DNA of 64,000 nt from Lentilitoribacter sp. Alg239-R112 (GTDB lineage: Bacteria > Pseudomonadota > Alphaproteobacteria > Rhizobiales > Rhizobiaceae): positions 499,406 to 563,405 of the forward strand of contig NZ_LS999834.1 of assembly GCF_900537175.1 (NCBI RefSeq), read 5' to 3'. Below are positions 16,635 to 25,307 of the stretch, piece after piece; position 1 is the first letter of the stretch; every line of letters begins with the position of its first letter. A model generated the notes under the pieces. It worked only from the letters and a program-made list of their open reading frames with translations, ran no database searches and had not been told where the DNA came from. Position numbers and translations under genes: made by a program.

Positions 16635-17450
16635 ATGTCACTTTTTGGATTTTCAGAGCCTGTTGTTCGACTGTCAGTTTTTATAACCGTTTTGACAGCT
16701 ATGGCGCTTCTTGAACTTTTTCATCCTAAGTTAGAACGCGATGAAATGCGGGGGGCATTGAAAACAAAACGGTGGTTTACCAATATTTCAATGGTTGTTT
16801 TATCTTCTCTTTGCTTACGCATAATATTTCCCGCGGCGGCAGTTGGTGCCGCAATATGGCTTGAGACCAAAAATCTTGGTCTATTTAATCTGACCTCCAC
16901 CCCTGTTTGGATCGCCGGAATATTATCATTTGTTATCCTTGATTTTATTGTCTGGTTTGAACATCTGGTTAGTCATAAATGGTCTATCCTGTGGCGAATT
17001 CATCGAATGCATCATGCAGATAACGGTTTTGATGTGACAACTGCACTGAGATTTCATCCACTGGAAATTGTTTTATCCATGATATGGAAAATCATGATTA
17101 TTGCGGTTCTGGGTGCACCTGCAGTTGCCGTGCTGGTTTTCGAAATTGTACTCAATGGAATGGCTATGTTTAACCATTCCAACGTGAAACTTCCGACTTG
17201 GCTTGATCAATTAATTCGCCCCATTTTAGTTACACCTGATATGCACCGCGTACATCATTCCAGTGATCGTAACGAAACAGATTCCAATTATGGATTTAAC
17301 TTCTCATTCTGGGATCGAATATTTATGACTTACAGCCATGAGCCTAAGCTTGGACATGATGGTATAGAAATTGGTCTGAAAGAATACCGCGGTCCAAAAA
17401 GTTCAAATTTGATTTGGGCATTGCTACTTCCATTCAGAAAAAACAAATAA
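16635..17450 (+). CDS. Sterol desaturase / fatty acid hydroxylase family membrane protein
   Basis: This 271-residue membrane protein carries the histidine clusters that hold a diiron centre in the fatty acid hydroxylase superfamily: HLVSH near residue 110, HRMHH near 122, an interspersed FNHSN near 183, and HRVHHSS near 205. Four hydrophobic segments precede and separate the clusters. Members hydroxylate or desaturate lipids or carotenoids at the membrane; the substrate here is unknown. It ends two bases before the convergent SBP3 gene, so there is no room for an independent terminator. Confidence 0.85.
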   Translation: MSLFGFSEPVVRLSVFITVLTAMALLELFHPKLERDEMRGALKTKRWFTNISMVVLSSLCLRIIFPAAAVGAAIWLETKNLGLFNLTSTPVWIAGILSFVILDFIVWFEHLVSHKWSILWRIHRMHHADNGFDVTTALRFHPLEIVLSMIWKIMIIAVLGAPAVAVLVFEIVLNGMAMFNHSNVKLPTWLDQLIRPILVTPDMHRVHHSSDRNETDSNYGFNFSFWDRIFMTYSHEPKLGHDGIEIGLKEYRGPKSSNLIWALLLPFRKNK

Positions 17451-17452
17451 CT

Positions 17453-18334
17453 TCAATAAATTCCGTTCGGAAAGTACTTTAAGTACAATTCATCAAAGCG
17501 ACCATTTTTAGTTATCAAAGAAAGCCCATAATTCAATGCATTGATGAGGGATTGATCGCCCTTTTCTACGGCAATAGAAAGCCCGCTTCCTAAGAAATCC
17601 CGCGACAGATGGGCGCCCCCTAAAAATATGCAGCAATCCTGAGATTCTTTGCCTGATAGCCAAAATGACATTTGAAGACCATCACCAAATAGAACGTCAA
17701 TATCCTTGGCTTTAAGCGCATCAAACAACACTTTACGATCATCTATAGGAATTTGATTGGATTTTGGGTACCAACTTCTCAACATCGCCTCATGCGCCGT
17801 CCCCTTCAGAACACCAACTTTAAGCCCGGAATTACTCTTAAGGTCCGCAAGAGATATCAGATTTCCTTTTTGAGTTACAAATCTTGCCGGCAATTCCAGA
17901 TAGATTCTCGTGAAGGAATATTTTGCTCGTGTTTCATCTGTTATTGAGATACCAGCGATAATTGCATCGCCTTTTTTCTGCTTAAGTGCCGTATGAAATT
18001 CATCCCACTCGACAGCTTGAATTTGGCAGCGTTCCAAAATGTTGAGCTGAATACAAATTTCACGAGCAAGATCAATATGAAAACCGGACAGGCGGCCTGT
18101 TTGATCTAAAAAGTTGAATGGGGGGAAGTCAACTGTGGTCAAAAACCGAATTCTCTCAATACTAGAAACCTCTGCAATAGGCAGTCGTTCTTTTGCATCG
18201 AAGTAATTTGGTACGACAATTTTATCTGCAATTGCGAATTTTATCGGGATTAAGCCCAAGAAAAGAGCCAAACACACCATTTTAGCCCAATCAGGGGCTA
18301 TACTTTTGTTTGCAAGTAGCATCATATTCAACAT
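17453..18334 (-). CDS. Periplasmic substrate-binding domain protein (SBP family 3)
   Basis: The 293-residue protein has a signal peptide (hydrophobic MVCLALFLGLIPIKFAIA with likely cleavage after AIA) and a family 3 extracellular solute-binding domain. Visible marks are the first-strand RFLTTVDFPPFNFLDQTGRL, the GFHIDLAREI helix, GDAIIAGISITDETRAKYSFT, and GVLKGTAHEAML in the second lobe. No ABC permease or ATPase gene is adjacent, so it may deliver ligand to a distant transporter or act as a periplasmic sensor. It is divergent from the glycosyltransferase gene across about 35 bases, which suggests shared control. Starts at Met4 or Met5 are also possible. Confidence 0.8.
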   Translation of the reverse strand: MLNMMLLANKSIAPDWAKMVCLALFLGLIPIKFAIADKIVVPNYFDAKERLPIAEVSSIERIRFLTTVDFPPFNFLDQTGRLSGFHIDLAREICIQLNILERCQIQAVEWDEFHTALKQKKGDAIIAGISITDETRAKYSFTRIYLELPARFVTQKGNLISLADLKSNSGLKVGVLKGTAHEAMLRSWYPKSNQIPIDDRKVLFDALKAKDIDVLFGDGLQMSFWLSGKESQDCCIFLGGAHLSRDFLGSGLSIAVEKGDQSLINALNYGLSLITKNGRFDELYLKYFPNGIY

Positions 18335-18369
18335 AACCGTGTATGTAATTGTAAGTGTTCGAATATATT

Positions 18370-20298
18370 ATGTCATCCAGTACCGATAGCGACAACCATT
18401 CGATCAAAAATTTGACTGAAAATTTGGCTGCGCCCGAAAAGTTAGTACCAGAAGAAGCTTTTGACATTGACCGTGAGAAGCAAGAATTGGCATATTTCAT
18501 CTCAATTGGCATCAGTCCCGATAGCTTACAATCTGCAGTAATAGCCTCACGCAGAAACTTCACCACCATTCAAGAAGAAGTTTTTGCAAGCGGCTTATTG
18601 AATGAGGAAGTACATTTTCATAAGCTTGCTAAACGACTAAATTTGCCATTTTTGAACCAGATTGATGCAAATGTGGTTGTGGGCTCTCAATATATCGACG
18701 TTTTATTAAAGCGGCGCGGCCCCTTACGTATCGTCGAGCGGGAAGTTATTAGAACGGTTATTTCTCCGAATATTTCAGAAGCAATACGACTGAATGATCA
18801 CCTTATTGAAAAACCTGAGCTTCAAAATCGGCTTGCAATAGCCAGTTTCCAAACAATTAAACATACCGTTTGGCAATTTAGAAAGAAAGAACGTGTAAAA
18901 GACACAATCCGAGAATTACCTGAAAATTCACCGGAGATGAGCGCTAGACATTTAATGACCAATTGGCAAAGTTTCGTCTGCGGCTTTGCATTGTCATGCT
19001 TTCTATTTTTTGCAAGTGCATCAACGAGCCTCACCATGACCGTGTTCCACACGTTTTTGTCACTGTTATACTTGTCTTCCAATCTACTGAAATTGGCGGC
19101 AGCATTTTTTACTGCGGATGAAACAAATCGTACAACGACAATAGGCAATCAACCTTTGCCTATGTATACCATCCTCGTTGCGCTCTATGATGAAGCGCCT
19201 GTTGCTCGTCAATTAGTTAGGGCTTTGGATCGCCTCAACTGGCCAAAAAGTCGATTGGATATCAAGCTCATCTGTGAGGAAAATGATACGGCAACTATTG
19301 AGGCAATAAAGGCTGCAAATCCTGGCTCACAGTTTGAGATAGTTACAGTTCCTCCCATGCCGCCCAGCACAAAACCCAAGGCACTGCAATATGCACTTCA
19401 CGGTGCCGGAGGCGATTTTATTGCAATTTATGATGCAGAAGATATTCCCAATCCAGACCAACTGCGCGAAGCCTACTCAGTATTTTCAACATCCGATAAC
19501 AAGTTAGCGTGTTTGCAGGCCCCTCTTGTCATCTCAAACGCGCCAAAAAACTGGCTAACAGCACTTTTTGGAATTGAATATTCCGGTCTTTTTCGAAGGT
19601 TAATACCGCTTTTATCATATTTTGGATTGCCTATACCTCTTGGCGGAACGTCAAATCATTTCCGTAGATCAGCACTGAAAGCCGTCGGCGGATGGGATCC
19701 GAATAATGTCACCGAAGATGCCGACCTTGGCATAAGGCTTTATCGTCATGGATATCATACTGGCGTACTTAGAAGACCCACATTAGAACATGCTCCCGAA
19801 GACATTGATGTCTGGATCAAACAAAGGACACGCTGGCTTAAGGGTTGGATGCAAACTTGGCTCGTTTTCATGCGACGACCACTCAATCTGTTTAAGCAAA
19901 ATAAGATTATTGGGTTCTTAAGCCTTCAAATCATAATTGCAGGCATGCTTGTCGCAGCATTAGCGCACCCATTTGCTTATCTGTTCATCTCACATAGTAT
20001 ATACACAGGAGTTACATACGGAACTGGTGCTATCACAAATACTGATAAGTTCTTATTTTTTATAGATGTATTCAATCTCTTCGGTAGTTATTTCATTTTC
20101 TTTCTAGCCGGATGGCGCGCATTTATTCCTCTCGAAAAACGAGACATAAAGAAAAAATGGTTACTTATGTTACCGTTTTACTGGCTACTTATGTCGTGGG
20201 CGGGCTGGCGCGCAATTACACAACTTCCCAACCAAGCACATAAATGGGAGAAAACACCGCACCAGCCTGTTCAATCAAAACTCATCCCGGAAAAATAA
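18370..20298 (+). CDS. Family 2 glycosyltransferase with N-terminal MshEN-like domain
   Basis: The 642-residue protein (a GTG start at 18355 would add five residues) has three parts. Residues about 40-110 resemble the N-terminal domain of type II secretion ATPases (MshEN type), for example GLLNEEVHFHKLAKRLNLPF. A pair of membrane helices follows near 200-240. Then comes a processive GT2 catalytic domain with TILVALYDEAPVARQLV, the D355-A-E-D358 motif, T448-E449-D450 and the Q485-R-T-R-W489 motif typical of cellulose or curdlan synthase relatives, and finally four C-terminal membrane helices. The layout is like XagB/NfrB glycosyltransferases, which make or export surface polysaccharide. The product is unknown, and no other polysaccharide gene is adjacent. 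Confidence 0.85.
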   Translation: MSSSTDSDNHSIKNLTENLAAPEKLVPEEAFDIDREKQELAYFISIGISPDSLQSAVIASRRNFTTIQEEVFASGLLNEEVHFHKLAKRLNLPFLNQIDANVVVGSQYIDVLLKRRGPLRIVEREVIRTVISPNISEAIRLNDHLIEKPELQNRLAIASFQTIKHTVWQFRKKERVKDTIRELPENSPEMSARHLMTNWQSFVCGFALSCFLFFASASTSLTMTVFHTFLSLLYLSSNLLKLAAAFFTADETNRTTTIGNQPLPMYTILVALYDEAPVARQLVRALDRLNWPKSRLDIKLICEENDTATIEAIKAANPGSQFEIVTVPPMPPSTKPKALQYALHGAGGDFIAIYDAEDIPNPDQLREAYSVFSTSDNKLACLQAPLVISNAPKNWLTALFGIEYSGLFRRLIPLLSYFGLPIPLGGTSNHFRRSALKAVGGWDPNNVTEDADLGIRLYRHGYHTGVLRRPTLEHAPEDIDVWIKQRTRWLKGWMQTWLVFMRRPLNLFKQNKIIGFLSLQIIIAGMLVAALAHPFAYLFISHSIYTGVTYGTGAITNTDKFLFFIDVFNLFGSYFIFFLAGWRAFIPLEKRDIKKKWLLMLPFYWLLMSWAGWRAITQLPNQAHKWEKTPHQPVQSKLIPEK

Positions 20299-20304
20299 AA
20301 TTCA

Positions 20305-20943
20305 CTACAGCCCGTTATTATAGCGTGAGATCTGCAACCTAAAATCTTGGATATCACGATTGGCCAAAGCGAGCTCGCCGGTCAATCGGGATATTTCAGC
20401 CTGATCATCTGAATTTAGTCGATTAAGTTCAGCAAGTTCATACTGTGCAGCAACTTGTTGCGCGGGAGTTAAGCTGGCAATCGTTTTAAATTTTTCACTA
20501 ATCTGCGTTTGCCGTGACGAGATAGAGCTTTTTCTACTATCTATGCTCCGTCGGATATCATAAGCCTTCTTACCCAAATCGTAGGCCTGTTGAAAACTTG
20601 CAGAACTGTTAAGCGGGCAAACATTTGCATATGATTTTCCAGCTTCTCCAACACTCAAACCATTTTGAGGCGTACAATAACGTATAACACCCTTTTGATA
20701 GCCTTGGTTCCAAAGTGTTTGATCGGGAACTACCCCAATTTTAGCACACGCTTTCGTGTGCCCGGCAAAGCGTTCTTGCGGAGCATAACCTGCGGCACCA
20801 TCAGCATCACCAATAACCATCCAGTCAGCTGCAAGACACTCTTCTTTCGAAAGCGTAGCACACCCGGAAAGAATGCCAATAATCGCAATAAAAACAACTA
20901 CTATTGAAAATTTAGACGAAATCACAGCCAGCCCCTTACACAC
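20305..20943 (-). CDS. DUF2799 domain lipoprotein
   Basis: The 212-residue protein has a lipoprotein signal: a hydrophobic stretch VVVFIAIIGIL followed by the lipobox LSGC. The mature part opens with SKEECLAADW and GDADGAAG, then RFAGHTKACAKIGV and YCTPQNGLSVGEAGKSY, matching DUF2799 proteins as I recall them. The C-terminal third is a long coiled-coil-like helix rich in Ser, Gln and Leu. The function is unknown; it should be anchored in the inner or outer membrane facing the periplasm. It converges on the glycosyltransferase with a six-base gap, and lies downstream of gcrA with 60 bases between. Confidence 0.75.
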   Translation of the reverse strand: MCKGLAVISSKFSIVVVFIAIIGILSGCATLSKEECLAADWMVIGDADGAAGYAPQERFAGHTKACAKIGVVPDQTLWNQGYQKGVIRYCTPQNGLSVGEAGKSYANVCPLNSSASFQQAYDLGKKAYDIRRSIDSRKSSISSRQTQISEKFKTIASLTPAQQVAAQYELAELNRLNSDDQAEISRLTGELALANRDIQDFRLQISRYNNGL

Positions 20944-21003
20944 TAAATAGTATGAGAAAACTACTGAATATATTGCCAGAGTTCAAGCTCGAATATTCTT
21001 GAA

Positions 21004-21537
21004 CTAGCGCGAACGTCTACGTTCTGATGTCGGCTGGTAAGCCAGTTTTGAGTGATACTTACAATAGGGTGCGGAATCTGCCGAGTCATTACCACAGAAA
21101 TGGAAGTCATCAGCCATTGGATCACCAATCGGCCATTTGCATGTATTTTCGCCAAGCTCAACTAATTTCAATTTCTTTGAAATTGGAACAACAACATCTT
21201 CTATTGGTCGAATGTCAACTTCCTGAAAAGCAACAGCATCAACATCAGTATTAAGCGCGGTTGCGGCGGCACCACTTCCGCTGCCTCTTGTTGAGGGACT
21301 ACGTGGCGCCGATGTTCCTGCGCGGCTTGTATAAGTGCGTGTGGTTGTAGCAGGGCGTTTTGCGCGAGGTGCCCGTGAACCACCAGACTTTGCACGACCT
21401 GGTAAATGGAGTCTGTGAACTTTACCGATGACCGCATTACGACTAACACCACCGAGCTGGGCAGCAATCTGACTTGCGCTCAAACCATCGGCCCAAAGTT
21501 TCGTTAGTTGCTCCACGCGTTCATCAGTCCAACTCAT
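21004..21537 (-). CDS. gcrA: GcrA cell cycle regulator
   Basis: The 177-residue protein begins MSWTDERVEQLTKLWADG and continues with the GcrA helix-turn-helix (SASQIAAQLGGVSRNAVIGKVHRL, residues 17-40). A basic, Ala/Thr/Ser-rich linker follows, and the characteristic C-terminal cysteine/histidine block CKWPIGDP...FHFCGN...YCKYHSKLAY, which contacts sigma-70 in Caulobacter. GcrA activates cell-cycle promoters carrying methylated GANTC sites. I chose the ATG at 21537 rather than the frame's first ATG at 21558 because GGAG sits at ideal spacing and the family starts with MSW. Upstream of it is a notable cluster of GANTC sites. It is divergent from the argD operon. Confidence 0.93.
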   Translation of the reverse strand: MSWTDERVEQLTKLWADGLSASQIAAQLGGVSRNAVIGKVHRLHLPGRAKSGGSRAPRAKRPATTTRTYTSRAGTSAPRSPSTRGSGSGAAATALNTDVDAVAFQEVDIRPIEDVVVPISKKLKLVELGENTCKWPIGDPMADDFHFCGNDSADSAPYCKYHSKLAYQPTSERRRSR

Positions 21538-21674
21538 AACGTTCTCCGTATTCACCATATTTTATAAAACAGAATCAACCAGCGTTGCGCCGACAAGGGC
21601 ACATTGTTACTCGATACAAATTTAGCTGGGTCCGTCGCATTTTAACCAACTATCTCTTAAGCTAGTGATCGTAG

Positions 21675-21710
21675 GACTCCGTGACAAGGGGCGAAGAATC
21701 ATCCTGATTC
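21675..21710. promoter_or_regulatory. Cluster of three GANTC sites upstream of gcrA
   Basis: GACTC (21675-21679), GAATC (21696-21700) and GATTC (21706-21710) lie within 36 bases; a fourth, GAATC, is at 21572-21576, 35 bases before the gcrA start. GANTC is the CcrM methylation target read by GcrA in alphaproteobacteria. About one site would be expected by chance in this 380-base intergenic region, so the grouping is denser than expected. Regulation of gcrA (or of argD) through these sites is inferred. Confidence 0.45.
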
Positions 21711-21792
21711 GGAATTTGAAGTTTTCCCCAACTTACGTAAAATCCGACCAAAATCTTGGGAAAACCCAAAAAAATGCATATTTCTCGTTCGA

Positions 21793-21821
21793 TTGACATT
21801 GCAATACGAAATTGTGATAAT
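21793..21821 (+). promoter_or_regulatory. Sigma-70-type promoter of the argD-argF-hslO operon
   Basis: TTGACA at 21793-21798 and GATAAT at 21816-21821 are separated by exactly 17 bases, a near-consensus housekeeping promoter reading toward argD. The predicted start of transcription is around 21827-21829, giving a leader of about 90 bases that begins with a hairpin. The rest of the intergenic region (21538-21792) holds GANTC sites but no gene that I can support. Confidence 0.7.
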
Positions 21822-21827
21822 GACTGG

Positions 21828-21851
21828 ACCGTCCGAAAAGGGCGGTTTTTT
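21828..21851 (+). promoter_or_regulatory. Terminator-like hairpin at the very 5' end of the argD leader
   Basis: ACCGTCC (21828-21834) pairs with GGGCGGT (21840-21846) through seven pairs including one G-U, closing a GAAAA loop, and is followed by a run of U (21846-21851). Its form is that of an intrinsic terminator, yet it lies almost exactly at the predicted transcription start. It could cap and stabilise the operon mRNA, end a tiny abortive RNA, or terminate transcription arriving from upstream. I do not recognise it as a named RNA family. Confidence 0.5.
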
Positions 21852-21918
21852 ATTTTAAACCCCCGTGATGATCAATTCATCCCAGCGATAATTTTGCAAT
21901 ATCTATATGGAGGCAGGC

Positions 21919-23091
21919 ATGGCATCCGCCACGTCAACATTTTCAGTTTTCAATCACCCTGAAACCAAATTTGTATCCGGGGACGGGGTTTGGCTTAAAA
22001 CAGATAAAGATGAGAAGTATCTGGATTTCACCGCAGGTATTGCAGTAAATTCTCTTGGGCATTGTCATCCCCATCTTGTTGAGGCATTAAAATCTCAAGC
22101 TGAACAATTATGGCACATCTCAAATCTGTATCAAATTGACGGACAGGTAAAACTCGCCGATCGCCTTGTCGAAAACACATTTGCCGATAAAGTTTTCTTC
22201 ACTAACTCCGGCCTTGAGGCAATGGAGTGTGCTATTAAAACTGCACGCCGTTATCATTTTGCAAAAGGTGATGTTGACAAATACGAGATCATTACATTCG
22301 AGGGGGCTTTTCATGGTCGATCGATTGCAACTGTCGCAGCGGGTGGTCAGGAGAAATATATAGAAGGTTTCGGACCAAAAGCACCCGGATTTAACCAAGT
22401 ACCACTCAATGATATTGAAGCGCTGAGAAACGCAATGAGTGAGCGCACCGCCGCACTGCTCATCGAGCCTATTCAAGGAGAAGGCGGTATACGCAGCGTC
22501 TCAAATCAGTTTCTTACGGAAATGCGAAACCTGTGCGATGAATTTCGTGCTCTGCTAATCTTTGATGAAATTCAGTGCGGGATTGGCAGAACCGGCAAAC
22601 TGTTCGCGCATGAATGGTCTGGCATCACGCCAGATATTATGGCTGTTGCGAAGGGCATTGGCGGGGGTTTTCCGCTCGGCGCTTGTTTAGCAACAGAAGA
22701 AGCAGCTGGCGCAATGGTGCCCGGAACACATGGCACGACTTTTGGTGGCAATCCTTTGGCTATGTCTGTTGGCAACGCTGTTCTTGATGTAGTTTTGGAA
22801 GATGGTTTCTTAGATAATGTCATCACCACGGCAAATATTCTTAAGCAAGGTTTGGCGGAGTTGAGTGATACATATCCTGACGTGATTGAAGACATACGCG
22901 GATCAGGCTTGATGATCGGCATTCAGTGCAAAATCCCAAATCTGGATTTACTGGCTGCGATGGGCGGGCAGAAGCTTTTAGCGGTTCCTGCTGGTGATAA
23001 CGTTGTTCGTTTACTTCCGCCACTAACTATAACGCCGGAAGAGGCGAGAGACGGATTAACTCGACTTCGACAAGCTCTTGCAACTTTTTAA
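21919..23091 (+). CDS. argD: Acetylornithine aminotransferase
   Basis: The 390-residue class III PLP aminotransferase converts N-acetylglutamate semialdehyde to N-acetylornithine in arginine synthesis. Visible marks are the opening [20 protein letters not shown], the cofactor-binding [32 protein letters not shown], the [15 protein letters not shown] block with the PLP-contacting aspartate, and the Schiff-base lysine in [15 protein letters not shown] chose the ATG at 21919, which has GGAGG at 21909-21913, over the in-frame ATG at 21907 that overlaps this site. It heads an operon with argF and hslO, an order common in Rhizobiales. Confidence 0.93.
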   Translation: MASATSTFSVFNHPETKFVSGDGVWLKTDKDEKYLDFTAGIAVNSLGHCHPHLVEALKSQAEQLWHISNLYQIDGQVKLADRLVENTFADKVFFTNSGLEAMECAIKTARRYHFAKGDVDKYEIITFEGAFHGRSIATVAAGGQEKYIEGFGPKAPGFNQVPLNDIEALRNAMSERTAALLIEPIQGEGGIRSVSNQFLTEMRNLCDEFRALLIFDEIQCGIGRTGKLFAHEWSGITPDIMAVAKGIGGGFPLGACLATEEAAGAMVPGTHGTTFGGNPLAMSVGNAVLDVVLEDGFLDNVITTANILKQGLAELSDTYPDVIEDIRGSGLMIGIQCKIPNLDLLAAMGGQKLLAVPAGDNVVRLLPPLTITPEEARDGLTRLRQALATF

Positions 23092-23120
23092 GTACTGTTT
23101 TTATTTTAGGAACACCCACC

Positions 23121-24047
23121 ATGTCACAGTTGGAAAACAAACGTCACTTTTTGGATCTAGCAGATATTGATGCCAGCGAGCTTCGCTGCATGATTGAACA
23201 GGCTAAAACGACAAAGAAGAAACTTGCGGATGGTGGTGTACATAAACCACTTGCAGGCAAAGTGCTGGCGATGATTTTTGAAAAACCATCGACAAGAACA
23301 CGCGTCTCCTTTGATGTAGGCATGCGACAGCTCGGTGGCGAAACAATTATATTATCCGGTCAGGAAATGCAGCTCGGTTCATCTGAAACAATGGCGGATA
23401 CTGCTAGAGTTTTATCTCGCTATGTTGACATTATTATGATCCGCACGATGGAACATGACCGTCTTTTGGAACTTGCAAAACATGCGACAGTTCCTGTGAT
23501 CAATGCGCTAACAGATGATACACACCCATGTCAGATCATGGCAGACATTCAGACATATGAAGAACACCGCGGCCCAATTACCGGCAAAACACTCTCATGG
23601 GTGGGTGATGGTAATAATGTAACACACTCACTCCTCGAAGGAGCGGCACAATTGGGTTACAATATGAATATTGGTACGCCAAAAGGTTCTGAACCAGAAC
23701 AAAAATATGTCGACTTCGCGCGTGCTAAAGGCGTTACGATCAACCTTAGTCATGACGCTGTTGAAACAGTCACTGGCACTGACTGCGTGATCACAGATAA
23801 ATGGGTGTCTATGAACCAGGAACATAAAGCACAAGGTCATAATGTTTTTCAGCCATTTCAGGTGAACGAAGAACTCATGTCTCATGCAAATCCTGATGCA
23901 CTCTTTATGCATTGCCTACCTGCTAAACGAGGTGAGGATGTTACGGATGCAGTGATTGATGGTCCGCAGTCGGTGGTCTTTGATGAGGCAGAAAACCGAA
24001 TGCATGCGCAAAAGGCCATCATCGAATGGTGTATGGGCGTTCTATAG
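23121..24047 (+). CDS. argF: Ornithine carbamoyltransferase
   Basis: The 308-residue enzyme joins carbamoyl phosphate and ornithine to make citrulline. The carbamoyl-phosphate loop S57-T-R-T-R61 follows [16 protein letters not shown] and the ornithine-binding [15 protein letters not shown] and DKWVSMNQE regions come next, and the catalytic cysteine is in [12 protein letters not shown]. Length and motifs fit the cytosolic anabolic enzyme. It lies 29 bases after argD, in the same operon. Confidence 0.95.
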   Translation: MSQLENKRHFLDLADIDASELRCMIEQAKTTKKKLADGGVHKPLAGKVLAMIFEKPSTRTRVSFDVGMRQLGGETIILSGQEMQLGSSETMADTARVLSRYVDIIMIRTMEHDRLLELAKHATVPVINALTDDTHPCQIMADIQTYEEHRGPITGKTLSWVGDGNNVTHSLLEGAAQLGYNMNIGTPKGSEPEQKYVDFARAKGVTINLSHDAVETVTGTDCVITDKWVSMNQEHKAQGHNVFQPFQVNEELMSHANPDALFMHCLPAKRGEDVTDAVIDGPQSVVFDEAENRMHAQKAIIEWCMGVL

Positions 24048-24150
24048 GAACGCTTATAATGAGAACTCCTCTTGCCATTGAAAATACAAGATGAAAGCTC
24101 CACATAAAGATCTTCACTAATTGGCAATTTTTTTTTGACGAGCAAAACAC

Positions 24151-25137
24151 ATGGAATCTTTTGAACAACATACAGACGACTTGAAATTATCTGGTGATGA
24201 TCACGTCGTCCCGTTTCAGGTAGAAGGGCTTGATGTTCGCGGCCGCGTGGTACAGCTCGGGCCAATGCTCGATCAAATTTTAAGCAGACATAATTACCCA
24301 GACTTAGTGGCACAGTTGCTAGCAGAAGCTGCTGTCTTAACTGTACTTTTGGGCACATCGTTAAAATTTGAAGGGCGCCTTATTCTACAAACCAAGGGCG
24401 ATGGCCCCGTTGAACTGTTGGTTGCCGATTTTCAAGCACCAGATGCGTTGCGTGCTTACGCGCAATTTGACCAAGCCAAACTGGATTTAGCAATCGCCGA
24501 TGGTATGAACCAGCCACATCAGTTGCTCGGCAAAGGCGTTATGGCATTTACCATTGATCAAGGCGCCCACATGCAGCGTTATCAAGGAATTGTAGAGATG
24601 AAAGGGGAAACTCTGTCTGATATGGCGGAAACTTATTTTCGCCAATCTGAACAAATTCCAACAGAAATAAAGCTCGGTATTGCCGAACTTATTACAAAAG
24701 AGGAAGATGCCACATCGCAACATCAATGGCGCGCTGGGGGTTTACTCATGCAATTCTTACCCCACTCACCAGGTCGAATGCGCCAAGCTGATCTTCCTGG
24801 TGGCGATGTACCTCATGGTTCGCAAGAGGCCTCTCATGCTGAAGATGATGTTTGGGTCGAGGCAAAAGCACTACTCCAAACTGTGAAAGCAAATGAGCTA
24901 ACAGATCCACAAATAGGGTCTGAACGGCTGCTATATCGGCTTTTCCATGAGCGAGGAGTTCGAATTTATGACGCGCAAAAAGTAGATGATAGATGTAGCT
25001 GTTCTCGTGAGAAACTGTTCGGCGTATTGTCAAAAATGGAACCGGATGAACTCCAAGAAACTGCAATTGATGGTAAGATCTCGGTCGTGTGCGAATTTTG
25101 CTCTACCGAGCACGCCTTCACCATGTCCGATTTCTAG
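24151..25137 (+). CDS. hslO: Hsp33 family redox-regulated molecular chaperone
   Basis: The 328-residue cytosolic chaperone has the C-terminal zinc-binding redox switch: Cys282 and Cys284 in RCSCSREKL and Cys314 and Cys317 in CEFCSTEH. Under oxidation these release zinc and unfold the linker, activating holdase function. The N-terminal substrate-binding domain is complete (for example LAEAAVLTVLLGTSLKFEGRL). It is third in the argD-argF-hslO operon, about 100 bases after argF. That gap contains a short AT-rich stretch with no clear promoter. Placement next to arg genes is a Rhizobiales habit, without known functional reason. Confidence 0.94.
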   Translation: MESFEQHTDDLKLSGDDHVVPFQVEGLDVRGRVVQLGPMLDQILSRHNYPDLVAQLLAEAAVLTVLLGTSLKFEGRLILQTKGDGPVELLVADFQAPDALRAYAQFDQAKLDLAIADGMNQPHQLLGKGVMAFTIDQGAHMQRYQGIVEMKGETLSDMAETYFRQSEQIPTEIKLGIAELITKEEDATSQHQWRAGGLLMQFLPHSPGRMRQADLPGGDVPHGSQEASHAEDDVWVEAKALLQTVKANELTDPQIGSERLLYRLFHERGVRIYDAQKVDDRCSCSREKLFGVLSKMEPDELQETAIDGKISVVCEFCSTEHAFTMSDF

Positions 25138-25307
25138 ATTAACAAAGCGCCGTTAGATAAATTATCTCATGAAGAAACCTTTAACTCATCTCTTTTGGGT
25201 GAGTTTGCGTATTCAATAATGAAGCCATGTCTGATCGAACATGAACAATTGTTAACTTGCAAATCCTGATCGATACACGGCATACTTGGTTAGTAGTGGA
25301 TCTTAAC

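Noticed and set aside
18355..18369. GTG start for the glycosyltransferase
   Set aside because: An in-frame ATG follows at 18370; neither has a strong ribosome site, and the GTG would extend into the very short divergent promoter gap.
25165..25205. AACTCA...TGAGTT inverted repeat after hslO
   Set aside because: Only six pairs with a long loop and a poor U-run; too weak to call a terminator.
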